A stretch of DNA of 45,321 nucleotides from positions 1-45,321 of the forward strand of contig NZ_FNOK01000069.1 in assembly GCF_900106995.1 (NCBI RefSeq). The letters are read 5' to 3'. Position numbers and translations under genes: made by a program. This DNA comes from Saccharopolyspora shandongensis (GTDB lineage: Bacteria; Actinomycetota; Actinomycetes; Mycobacteriales; Pseudonocardiaceae). This document shows positions 1-7,014 of the stretch, in pieces. A model generated the notes under the pieces. The model was not told where the DNA came from and ran no database searches. It saw only the letters and a list, made by a program, of their open reading frames with translations. Every line of letters begins with the position of its first letter. Within the stretch, counting starts at the first letter, position 1.

Positions 1-519
1 CTCAAGCGGGGCCTGGGGTTCGTCAACGAGGACGGCATGCCCGGCACGCTGAACACCGAACGTGCCATCACCGCGCAGAACGCACGCCGCATCGCCTGCG
101 ACGCCGAGGTACTGCCCATCGCCCTCGACGGCGACAGCCTCCCACTGGACGTCGGCAGGGCGAAACGCACCGCACCCACCCACATCCGCACCGCACTACT
201 CCGACGCGACGGCGTCTGCGCGTTCCCCGGGTGTGACCGACCGCCGGGAACACCCGAAGCACACCACGTCCAGCACTGGGCCGACGGCGGCGCCACCAAT
301 CTGGACAACATGGTCATGCTCTGCGCACACCACCACCGCACACTCCACAACCAACGATGGGAGATCGCCATGTGCGATGGGAGACCCGAGTTCATTCCAC
401 CGCCCACAGTGGACCCCAAACGAACACCAAGACCAGGCGGCAGAGCACTACCCGCCCAGCACCTCGAACACCTCCGGGACCTCATCCCCGCACCACGGGG
501 CCCGGCGGGCGATCCATGA
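1..519 (+). CDS. HNH endonuclease, DUF222/13E12-type, 3' part only
   Basis: The frame is open from the first base, so the gene starts outside the window and only its last 172 codons are visible. The fragment carries a C-terminal HNH nuclease module at about residues 73-120 of the visible part. It shows a CAFPGCDRPP zinc-knuckle-like segment, then HHVQHWADGG, NLDNMVMLC and HHHRTLHN, which supply the HNH histidines and the central Asn. This arrangement is typical of the DUF222 plus HNH proteins (13E12 repeat family) present in many copies in actinomycetes. Their biological role is poorly known; some are linked to mobile DNA. The nuclease core looks intact, so truncation comes from the window edge and not from decay. 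It converges on the XRE gene, with a weak 6-bp inverted repeat (536-541/551-556) between them. Confidence 0.85.
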   Translation, partial: LKRGLGFVNEDGMPGTLNTERAITAQNARRIACDAEVLPIALDGDSLPLDVGRAKRTAPTHIRTALLRRDGVCAFPGCDRPPGTPEAHHVQHWADGGATNLDNMVMLCAHHHRTLHNQRWEIAMCDGRPEFIPPPTVDPKRTPRPGGRALPAQHLEHLRDLIPAPRGPAGDP

Positions 520-600
520 CGCCCGGATTTGGGATCGCTCGGCTATTCGTCGAGCGGGCTGCGCTCGGGAGGCGTTAGCGGCGTCGCGGTGCGGTCGGGT

Positions 601-1179
601 TCATGGGGTGCGCGGCCGGACGTGGACTCGTTCGCCCTGCAGTCCGAACAGGATGAGCAATTCGACAGCGCGCCCGTCCGCCGACCCCAGCCAGTGCGGC
701 TGCGTGGTGTCGAACTCCGCGGCCTCGCCCGGCGGAAGGATCAGATCCTGTTCGGCCAGCACCAGCCGCAACCGTCCGTTGAGGACGTAGAGCCACTCGT
801 AGCCGCTGTGGGTCTGCGGAGTGGGTTCGGCCGGCTCGTTGCGGCTCGGGATGAGCATCTTGTACGCATGCACCCCGCCGGGTCTGCGGGTGAGCGGAAT
901 GAAGGTCATTCCGTGGCGGTGGATCGGGTGCAGGTGGATCCGCGGGTCACCGGTACGGGGAGCGCCAACGAGGTCGTCGAGTGGGACGTCGTAGGCGCGG
1001 GCCAGCGGTAGCAGCAGCTCCAGGTTCGCCCGCCGCTGCCCGCTTTCCAGGCGAGACAGGGTGCTCTCCGAGATTCCGGTCTTCACCGCGAGTTCAGCCA
1101 GGGTGCTGCCGCGCTGACGGCGCAGCGCACGCAGTCGCGGCCCGACCGCGTCCAGCACGTCCTCAATCTCCTCACTCAT
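601..1179 (-). CDS. XRE-family regulator with C-terminal cupin domain
   Basis: This 192-residue protein has an N-terminal helix-turn-helix of the XRE/HTH_3 type (residues about 10-65, with TLAELAVKTGISESTLSRL) and a C-terminal cupin barrel (about 105-180, with HSGYEWLYVLNGRL and PPGEAAEFD). Such two-domain proteins are DNA-binding regulators whose cupin senses a small ligand. The ATG at 1179 gives a start directly before the HTH. The frame stays open upstream but has no regulator-like sequence there. A perfect 17-bp dyad lies 9 bases before the start, fitting autoregulation. The gene is divergent from the methyltransferase at 1282, which may share the control region. The ligand cannot be told from sequence. 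Confidence 0.88.
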   Translation of the reverse strand: MSEEIEDVLDAVGPRLRALRRQRGSTLAELAVKTGISESTLSRLESGQRRANLELLLPLARAYDVPLDDLVGAPRTGDPRIHLHPIHRHGMTFIPLTRRPGGVHAYKMLIPSRNEPAEPTPQTHSGYEWLYVLNGRLRLVLAEQDLILPPGEAAEFDTTQPHWLGSADGRAVELLILFGLQGERVHVRPRTP

Positions 1180-1188
1180 GCCCCCAGT

Positions 1189-1205
1189 CTTGCCGGTCCG
1201 GCAAG
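1189..1205. promoter_or_regulatory. Palindrome, candidate operator of the XRE-cupin regulator
   Basis: CTTGCCGG-T-CCGGCAAG is a perfect 8-1-8 dyad in the 102-bp divergent region between the regulator (start 1179) and the methyltransferase (start 1282). Its position next to the regulator start suggests a self-binding operator that could also control the divergent gene. Binding is inferred, not shown. Confidence 0.5.
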
Positions 1206-1281
1206 TTTCCGTGCAACCGGTGGCGGCTGCCGGTGAAGGTGGTTTCCGTACCCGACGACCAGCACCAGGGAGAAACGGACA

Positions 1282-1935
1282 ATGGGCCAGGATTCCACCG
1301 GCACGACGCCGGGCGTCGAAGCCGCCCGCTTCTGGGACAAGCACTACCGCATCCCCCGGCCTACCCAGGCCAACCGGGCGAACCCCGTGCTCGCCGAGAT
1401 CGCAGGGGCCCTCACCCCGGGCAGCGTCCTGGACCTGGGCTGCGGTTCCGGCGGTGACGCGCTCTGGCTAGCCGCTCGCGGATGGCGGGTCACCGCGGTC
1501 GACATTTCCGCCAGCGCCGTACGCCGCCTCGCCGAGAACGCCCAGGCACGCGGCCTGCACGAACTGATTTCCGCGGAATGCGTTGACCTGGCGGAGGACT
1601 TCCCCGAGGGCAGCTTCGACCTGGTGTCCGCCCAGTACTTCCAGACGCCGTTCGCGTTGCCCCGGAGCCGAGTTCTGCGCACCGCCGCGCACGCGCTGCG
1701 CCCCGGCGGACGGCTCGTTGTCGTCGACCACGGCTCCACGGCGCCCTGGTCCTGGAACCAGGACCCCGGGATCCACTACCCCACACCGGACGAGGTGTCC
1801 GCCGAGATTGCCCTCGACTCGGCCCGGTGGCGCGTCGAGCGCGCGGGCATGCCCCGGCGGGAAGCCAAGGGACCAGGCGACCAGACCGCGACCGTCATCG
1901 ACAACGTGCTGGTCATCCGCCGGACGGCAGCCTGA
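1282..1935 (+). CDS. Class I SAM-dependent methyltransferase
   Basis: This 217-residue single-domain protein has a Rossmann-like methyltransferase fold. Motif I is VLDLGCGSGG (residues 49-58), followed by the acidic strand-2 end in VTAVDISASAV (about 70-80). A post-motif FDLVSAQYFQ and a late LRPGGRLVVVDHG strand complete the core. It resembles the Methyltransf_25/11 and tellurite-resistance/thiopurine-type enzymes. The substrate is not identifiable. The start ATG is preceded by a GGGAGAA ribosome site. The gene is 33 bases upstream of the DinB-like gene on the same strand and divergent from the XRE-cupin regulator, so a small detoxification or resistance unit is possible but speculative. Confidence 0.88.
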   Translation: MGQDSTGTTPGVEAARFWDKHYRIPRPTQANRANPVLAEIAGALTPGSVLDLGCGSGGDALWLAARGWRVTAVDISASAVRRLAENAQARGLHELISAECVDLAEDFPEGSFDLVSAQYFQTPFALPRSRVLRTAAHALRPGGRLVVVDHGSTAPWSWNQDPGIHYPTPDEVSAEIALDSARWRVERAGMPRREAKGPGDQTATVIDNVLVIRRTAA

Positions 1936-1968
1936 CCTCCCGCCCTGACCTGATCCGAGAGGACGACC

Positions 1969-2475
1969 ATGCCTCACGCCCACCGCCCCACCGAGCATCG
2001 TCGCGACGCCGGCCCTCCGAAGACCGGCGCCGACGAGAAGGACGTTCTGCTGGGCTTCCTCGACTACCTGCGCACCTCGGTGATCGCCAAGACCGACGGC
2101 GTCCCGGAACCGCAGATCCGCACGCCCGGCGTGACGTCGGGAACGAACCTGCTCGGCCTCGTCAAGCACCTCACCCACGTCGAACGCCACTGGTTGCTCG
2201 GCCATCCGGTCACCGACTGGGAAGCCTCCTTCCGCCCCGAACCGGACGAAAGCGCCGACGACATCCTCCGCGCCTACCGGGAAACCACTGCCCGCGCGAA
2301 CGAGGCGATCGCCGCTCGCCCCGACCTCGCCGCGGCCGGACCTCGCCCGGGTGGGCGGCCTGACCCGGCCCCGTCGCTGCGCTGGACCCTCACTCATCTG
2401 ATCGAGGAAACCGGGCGCCACGCCGGGCACGCCGACATCCTGCGCGAACTCATCGACGGCGCCACCGGACGCTGA
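1969..2475 (+). CDS. DinB-like / DUF664 family protein
   Basis: This 168-residue protein matches the DUF664 branch of the DinB/YfiT four-helix-bundle superfamily. A helix with KHLTHVERHWL (about residues 67-77) and a C-terminal helix with GRHAGHADILREL hold the three histidines typical of the metal site. In actinomycetes such proteins include mycothiol- or bacillithiol-dependent transferases as well as many of unknown function. The N-terminal 20 residues are polar and probably disordered. A GAGAGGA ribosome site precedes the ATG, and the gene follows the methyltransferase closely, suggesting co-transcription. The reaction is not known; a thiol-transferase role is only a family-level possibility. 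Confidence 0.85.
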   Translation: MPHAHRPTEHRRDAGPPKTGADEKDVLLGFLDYLRTSVIAKTDGVPEPQIRTPGVTSGTNLLGLVKHLTHVERHWLLGHPVTDWEASFRPEPDESADDILRAYRETTARANEAIAARPDLAAAGPRPGGRPDPAPSLRWTLTHLIEETGRHAGHADILRELIDGATGR

Positions 2476-2536
2476 CCCGGCGACGCGGTCGGTCGGCACA
2501 TGCCAGCAGCGAGGAGATGCAGGTCACATTCGTGGA

Positions 2537-2563
2537 TGTCACAGGGAGCCGAGCCACCTCGTC
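2537..2563 (+). promoter_or_regulatory. Candidate ECF41-type promoter
   Basis: TGTCACA (2537-2543), a 16-base spacer and CGTC (2560-2563) stand 40 bases before the carboxymuconolactone-decarboxylase-like gene. This matches the -35 TGTCACA and -10 CGTC pattern described for ECF41 sigma factors, one of which is encoded two genes on. The match is seen directly; recognition by this sigma factor is inferred. Confidence 0.7.
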
Positions 2564-2603
2564 TCGAAAGGTGTAGCCACTGACGACCACGGAGGAGCAC
2601 ATC

Positions 2604-3077
2604 ATGGACGCCCGACTGAACTACCTCGCCAGCCCGGCCGGCGCCAAGGCCGCCAAGTACGTCATGTCGGCGGGCAAGGCTCTCAAGGAAGCTCCGCTGC
2701 CGGCCGAAACGCAGGAGCTGGTGGCGCTGCGCGTGAGCCAGATCAACGGCTGCGCCGTGTGCATCGACATGCACACGAAGGAAGCCGCCTTTGCCGGTGA
2801 GACCGCGCTGCGGCTGAACCTGGTCGCGGCGTGGCGGGAGGCCACGGTCTTCACCGAGGCCGAGCGTGCGGCTCTGGAGCTGGCCGAGGAGGGGACCAGG
2901 GTCGCGGATGCGGCCACCGGCGTCAGCGACGATGTGTGGGCGCGCGCCGCCGAGCACTACGACGAGGAGCAGCTCACCGCCCTGGTCACCATGATTTCCT
3001 TCATGAACATGGTGAACCGGATGAACATCATCACCCAGCAACCTGCTGGCGACTACGTGCCCGGGCAGTTCCACTGA
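2604..3077 (+). CDS. Carboxymuconolactone decarboxylase / AhpD-like protein (ECF41 partner)
   Basis: This 157-residue all-helical protein belongs to the CMD/AhpD alkylhydroperoxidase-like family. It has the CxxC-x3-H redox site as C50-A-V-C53 with H57, in the context INGCAVCIDMHTKEA. In AhpD these cysteines reduce peroxiredoxin partners; for this small branch the substrate is unknown. A strong GGAGGAG site precedes the ATG. The gene is followed after 29 bases by an ECF41 sigma factor, the classic pairing of ECF41 with a carboxymuconolactone decarboxylase, oxidoreductase or epimerase (COE) gene. An ECF41-like promoter stands upstream, so the two genes probably form an autoregulated stress module. 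What activates it cannot be read from the sequence. Confidence 0.9.
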   Translation: MDARLNYLASPAGAKAAKYVMSAGKALKEAPLPAETQELVALRVSQINGCAVCIDMHTKEAAFAGETALRLNLVAAWREATVFTEAERAALELAEEGTRVADAATGVSDDVWARAAEHYDEEQLTALVTMISFMNMVNRMNIITQQPAGDYVPGQFH

Positions 3078-3106
3078 ACGACACCGTCAACAGGAGGGGA
3101 GTCGGC

Positions 3107-4030
3107 GTGAGCAAGGTCGAGGAGTTCGAAGAGCTGCGGCCGCTGCTGTTCTCGATCGCCTATCGGATTCTGGGCAGTGTCGCCGAGGCCGAGGACGCGG
3201 TGCAGGAGACGTGGCTGCGCTTCGACGGCTCTTCGACCCTGCCCACGTCGACCAAGGCCTTCCTGTCGGCCACGGTGACGCGGATCGCGATCGACGTGCT
3301 GCGTTCCGCGCGGGTGCGGCGCGAGGAATACGTCGGCCCGTGGTTTCCCGAGCCGCTGCTCAGCGATCCCTACCAGGATCCGGGCCGGGCTGCCGAATTG
3401 GCCGACTCGGTGTCGATGGCGGCGCTGCTGCTGTTGGAGCGGCTCAGCCCGTTGGAGCGGGCGGTGTTCGTGCTTCGGGACGTGTTCGCGTTCGGGTTCG
3501 ACGACATCGCCGCGGCGGTGGGGCGCTCGGAGTCGGCGTGCCGGCAGCTGCTGGTGCGGGCGCGACGTCATATGGAGGCCGGGCGGCCGCGGTTCGCGGC
3601 GGATCGGCAGGAGCGGCAGGAGCTGGCGACGCGGTTCTTCGATGCGTTGAAGGACGGCGATGTGGGCGCGCTTCGGAGCCTGCTGGCCGCCGACGTGCAC
3701 TTGGTCGGGGATGGTGGCGGCAAGGCTCCGCAGCTGGCCCGGGCCGTCGTCGGCGCCGAGAACGTGGCCCGGGTGCTGGGCACCGTCTTCCCCTGGCTGA
3801 TCCAGATCGACGTGATGTTCGAGCTGCACGAGGTCAACGGCCAGCCCGGCGCCATCTTCCGCGACCGGGACGGCAAGATCCTGCACACCATGGCCCTCGA
3901 CGTTCTCGACGGGCAGATCCAGACCATCCGCAGCGTGGTCAACCCCGACAAGCTCGGCCACATCGGGCCGGTCGGCGACGCCTGGGCCGTCGACCGCGAG
4001 GTGAAGCAGGCCCGCCGGCAGCAGAAATGA
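3107..4030 (+). CDS. ECF41-family RNA polymerase sigma factor with SnoaL-like C-terminal domain
   Basis: This 307-residue protein has sigma region 2 (about 5-75, with ILGSVAEAEDAVQETWLR), region 4 (about 110-160, with LSPLERAVFVLRDVF and the ESACRQLLVRAR helix) and a C-terminal SnoaL/NTF2-like domain (about 172-290). The domain carries the ECF41 signatures DGGGK (202-206) and NPDKL (279-283). In ECF41 factors this extension tunes activity in place of a classical anti-sigma factor. The GTG at 3107 has AGGAGGGGA six bases before it and starts just before region 2; the frame is open further upstream, but that part overlaps the preceding gene. It probably targets the promoter at 2537 and hence its own transcription. 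Confidence 0.92.
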   Translation: MSKVEEFEELRPLLFSIAYRILGSVAEAEDAVQETWLRFDGSSTLPTSTKAFLSATVTRIAIDVLRSARVRREEYVGPWFPEPLLSDPYQDPGRAAELADSVSMAALLLLERLSPLERAVFVLRDVFAFGFDDIAAAVGRSESACRQLLVRARRHMEAGRPRFAADRQERQELATRFFDALKDGDVGALRSLLAADVHLVGDGGGKAPQLARAVVGAENVARVLGTVFPWLIQIDVMFELHEVNGQPGAIFRDRDGKILHTMALDVLDGQIQTIRSVVNPDKLGHIGPVGDAWAVDREVKQARRQQK

Positions 4031-4069
4031 CGATGTCGCGGGCCGCGCCGTGCGCGGCCCGCGACATCG
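4031..4069. terminator. Bidirectional terminator hairpin
   Basis: An 18-bp perfect stem (4031-4048 with 4052-4069) and a 3-base loop fill almost the whole 48-bp space between the converging sigma-factor and aldolase genes. No T-tract follows on either side. The perfect symmetry and position support a shared two-way terminator. Confidence 0.85.
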
Positions 4070-4078
4070 AGCTCGGTG

Positions 4079-4720
4079 CTACTTCTGGCCGTAGCCCGCG
4101 AACAGTTCCGCGCAGCGCGCGAGTTCCGCGTCGCTGAGCAGGCTCGGCTCGCCCGCCCGGCTCGCGGTCAGCCAGAGCTCGCACAGCCACTCCAGCTGCC
4201 GCGCCCTGTTGTAGGCCTGCGACAGGCTCGCCCCGATGGTGATCGTTCCGTGGTTCCGGAGGATGCACCCGGTGCGTCCTTCCAGCGCCTTGGACATCGT
4301 CTCGGCCAGCTGGTCGCTGCCGAAGGTGGCGTACTCCGCCACCTGCACGGTGCCGCCGAAGTCCGCGAGCTGGTAGTGCACCGCCGGAACGTCGTTGCGC
4401 AGCAACGACAACGCCGTCGCGTGCAGCGAATGCGTGTGCACCACCGCCCCGGCGTCGTGCCGTTGGTAGGCGGTGAGGTGCATCGGCAGTTCCGACGTCG
4501 GCTTGAGGTCGCCCTCCACCACCTCGCCGGTGAGGTCCACCAGCGGGATGTCGGCCACCGTCAGCTTGTCGTAGTCGACGCCGGACGGTGTCACCGCCAC
4601 CAGATCGCCGCTGCGGACCGACACGTTCCCGGACGTGCCGACCACCAGCCGGTCCGACGTCATCCGCCGGGCGATCTCGATGACCTCGCGCCGCTGCTCG
4701 GCCAATCGCGAACTGCTCAC
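4079..4720 (-). CDS. Class II aldolase (FucA/RhaD/AraD family)
   Basis: This 213-residue zinc-dependent class II aldolase resembles L-fuculose-1-phosphate aldolase. Expected zinc ligands are H95 and H97 in VHTHSLH and H157 in LRNHGTI, with catalytic Glu E77 in SELPMHL. The N-terminal GTSGNVSVR phosphate-binding loop (about 28-36) is present. Members cleave ketose-1-phosphates to dihydroxyacetone phosphate and an aldehyde; relatives such as OtnC decarboxylate 3-oxo-tetronate 4-phosphate, and the family alone does not separate the two. It is the last gene of the six-gene minus-strand operon, 12 bases after the RpiB-like isomerase, and shares the hairpin at 4031 as terminator. Its likely product, dihydroxyacetone phosphate or an equivalent, would feed central metabolism. 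Confidence 0.88.
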   Translation of the reverse strand: MSSSRLAEQRREVIEIARRMTSDRLVVGTSGNVSVRSGDLVAVTPSGVDYDKLTVADIPLVDLTGEVVEGDLKPTSELPMHLTAYQRHDAGAVVHTHSLHATALSLLRNDVPAVHYQLADFGGTVQVAEYATFGSDQLAETMSKALEGRTGCILRNHGTITIGASLSQAYNRARQLEWLCELWLTASRAGEPSLLSDAELARCAELFAGYGQK

Positions 4721-4732
4721 TTCATACCTCGT

Positions 4733-5224
4733 TCAGCAGGTGGCGCCGGACTCTTCCGGCACCGACTCGTAGCCCTTGATCGCGGCGACCTTCTCCGCGG
4801 ACGGCGAAGACTCGTCGAACCGGTGCTCCAGCCACTCCGACGCCAGCTTCCGGGCCAGCTCCAAGCCGACCACGCGCTGGCCCAAGCACAGCACCTGGGC
4901 GTTGTTGCTGAGCACCGACCGCTCCACCGAGTAGCTGTCGTGCGCGGTGACGGCCCGGATGCCCGGCACCTTGTTCGCGCTGATCGCCACGCCGAGACCG
5001 GTGCCGCACACCAGCAGCGCCCGGTCCGCTTCGCCCTCGGCGACCAACCGCGCCGCGTTGACCGCCACGTGCGGGTAAGCGGTGTGCTCGTCCGAGCCGA
5101 CGCCCACGTCCACCACGCCGGCCACCCGGGGGTCGTTCTCCAGGTCCTTCTTCAGCGCTTCCTTGTACTGCAGCCCCGCGTCGTCGGAGCCGACCACGAT
5201 GCGCAGCGGCGCCTGCTCAGTCAC
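4733..5224 (-). CDS. derI: RpiB/LacAB-type sugar-phosphate isomerase, probably D-erythrulose-4-phosphate isomerase
   Basis: This 163-residue protein of the ribose-5-phosphate isomerase B/LacAB fold shows the active-site CGTGLGVAISANKV (residues 73-86), an early GSDDAG loop (12-17) and SNNAQVLCLGQR (about 106-117). The overall wording is closest to EryI/DerI proteins, which convert D-erythrulose 4-phosphate to D-erythrose 4-phosphate. That assignment comes from memory of the family and from the adjoining DhaKL kinase. The GTG start at 5224 lies within the stop of the kinase gene (GTGA overlap, 5221-5224), so the two are translationally coupled. A plain ribose-5-phosphate isomerase remains possible. 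Confidence 0.8.
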   Translation of the reverse strand: MTEQAPLRIVVGSDDAGLQYKEALKKDLENDPRVAGVVDVGVGSDEHTAYPHVAVNAARLVAEGEADRALLVCGTGLGVAISANKVPGIRAVTAHDSYSVERSVLSNNAQVLCLGQRVVGLELARKLASEWLEHRFDESSPSAEKVAAIKGYESVPEESGATC

Positions 5225-6984
5225 TTCTCGCCATCCTTCCCGTTCCCGGCGAGCCCAGCACCGCCGGCGAGTACCGTCCCGATCCGGTTGAGCGCGAGCG
5301 CCAGCGACGTCGCGCCCGGGTCCGGGGTTCCGACGCTGCGCTCGGCCAGCGGCCGCGCGCGCCCGGTGCGGGGCCGAAGCTCCGCGGTGCTTTCGGCGGC
5401 CTTCGTCGCCGCCTTCGCTGCCTGCTGCCAGGCCTCGGTGCCAGTGGCACCCGCCTCGACGGCTGCGCGCAGCTCCTCCACGAACGGCACCAGCGCGTCG
5501 ACCAGCGTCTTGTCGCCGAGCTCCGCCCGGCCCAGGCGCTGCACCGCCGCGAGAGCCGCCGAGGCGCCCGCGGCCAGGTCGTTGGCCATCGCCGCGCGGT
5601 GGTCCGGCAGCAGGTCGCCGAACGACCGCAGCGCCGCGCCCCACAGCACGCCCGAGGTGCCGCCGGCCTTCGCCGCCCACGCGTCGCCCGCCGCGACCAG
5701 CACCGCGGCCGGGCCGACGCCCTGCGCCACGGCCTCGTCCGCGGCCGCCACCGCCGCCGCGCTGCCGCGCGTCATGCCGCGGCCGTGGTCGCCGTCGCCT
5801 GCGATCGCGTCGAGGCGGCCGAGCTCTTCTTCCTTGCCGTGCAGCAGATCTGCCACCTCGTGCAGGGCCTTCACCACGACCGCCGCCGTCGCCTGGCCCT
5901 CCGGCGGCGCCACCACCGTCACCTTCTCCGGTGCCGCCGGCAGCTCTTCGTCCACATCGGACTCTTCTGCCTCGGCGATCGCGACATTCCCCTTGCGGTA
6001 GGCGGGGGTGTCGGCCGGCGCCTGCCACAGCCGCTCCAGTTCCGGGTCCAACCAGGTCAGCGTCAGCGAGCAACCGGCCATGTCCAGGCTGGTCACCAGC
6101 TCGCCCACCTCGGGCGCGACGACCTCCACGCCCGCCTCGGCCAGCAGCCGGGACACGGTGCCCCAGACCACGAACAGTTCCTCGTACTTCGTGGCGCCGA
6201 GCCCGTTGAGGATCGCCGTCACGCGCGGCTTCGCCGCACCGGTCTCCGGGGCCTCCGCGAGCAGGCCGTCGACGAGGATCTTCGCCAGCTCCGACGCCGA
6301 AGGCAGGTCGCGCTCGGAGACGCCGGGCTCGCCGTGGATGCCGAGCCCGAGCCCCATCCGGCCCTCGGGCACCTCGAACAGCGGCTGGTCCTGGCCCGGC
6401 AGCGTGCAGCCGTCGAAGGCCACGCCGAGGCTGCGGGTGCGTGCGTTCGCGTGCTCGGCGACGCGCACCACCTCGTCGAAGGAGTAACCCTCCTCGGCCG
6501 CCGCCGAGGCGACCTTGAACACCACGAAGTCGCCGACCACGCCGCGGCGCTTGGCCTGCTCCGACGCCGGAGCACTGGCCACGTCGTCGGTCACCACCAC
6601 GTTGTGCGCGCGGATCCCGTCGCGCTCCAGGCGTTCCACCGCCAGCCCGAAGTTCATGTTGTCGCCGGCGTAGTTGCCGAACGAGAACACCACCCCGGCA
6701 CCGCGATCCACCGCTCGGCCCACCGAGTAGGCGTCGTCGGCCGACGGCGAGGTGAAGATGTTGCCGATGACCGAGCCGTCGGCGAAGCCCGGCCCGACCA
6801 CCCCGCAGAACGCCGGGTAGTGCCCGGAGCCGCCGCCGGTGACCACGGCGACCTTGCCGTGCCGCGCGCGTTTCGCCCGCACCACGCCGCCCGGCACCTG
6901 CCGGACGTATTCGGGGTGCGCCGCCACGAAACCGGTCACCATGTCCTCGGTGAACGATGCGGGATCGTCGTACAAGCGCGTCAT
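5221..6984 (-). CDS. DhaK-DhaL fused ketose kinase, DerK-like
   Basis: This 587-residue single-chain dihydroxyacetone kinase has an N-terminal DhaK domain (about 1-335) with GGGSGHYPAF (50-59) and the substrate-binding histidine H217 in GIHGEPG. A charged linker rich in Glu (about 338-350) follows, then a C-terminal ATP-binding DhaL domain (about 360-570) with the Mg-binding GDGDHGRGM. Members phosphorylate dihydroxyacetone with ATP, and close relatives in mycobacteria phosphorylate D- or L-erythrulose. Coupling to the RpiB-like isomerase points to a four-carbon ketose, but dihydroxyacetone cannot be excluded. It sits 30 bases after the FGGY kinase in the same operon. The Pro-Arg junction expected of a truncated gene is absent; both domains look complete. 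Confidence 0.9.
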   Translation of the reverse strand: MTRLYDDPASFTEDMVTGFVAAHPEYVRQVPGGVVRAKRARHGKVAVVTGGGSGHYPAFCGVVGPGFADGSVIGNIFTSPSADDAYSVGRAVDRGAGVVFSFGNYAGDNMNFGLAVERLERDGIRAHNVVVTDDVASAPASEQAKRRGVVGDFVVFKVASAAAEEGYSFDEVVRVAEHANARTRSLGVAFDGCTLPGQDQPLFEVPEGRMGLGLGIHGEPGVSERDLPSASELAKILVDGLLAEAPETGAAKPRVTAILNGLGATKYEELFVVWGTVSRLLAEAGVEVVAPEVGELVTSLDMAGCSLTLTWLDPELERLWQAPADTPAYRKGNVAIAEAEESDVDEELPAAPEKVTVVAPPEGQATAAVVVKALHEVADLLHGKEEELGRLDAIAGDGDHGRGMTRGSAAAVAAADEAVAQGVGPAAVLVAAGDAWAAKAGGTSGVLWGAALRSFGDLLPDHRAAMANDLAAGASAALAAVQRLGRAELGDKTLVDALVPFVEELRAAVEAGATGTEAWQQAAKAATKAAESTAELRPRTGRARPLAERSVGTPDPGATSLALALNRIGTVLAGGAGLAGNGKDGEK

Positions 6985-7014
6985 CTGCTGCTCCTCAGCG
7001 CCTTGTCTTGCAGG

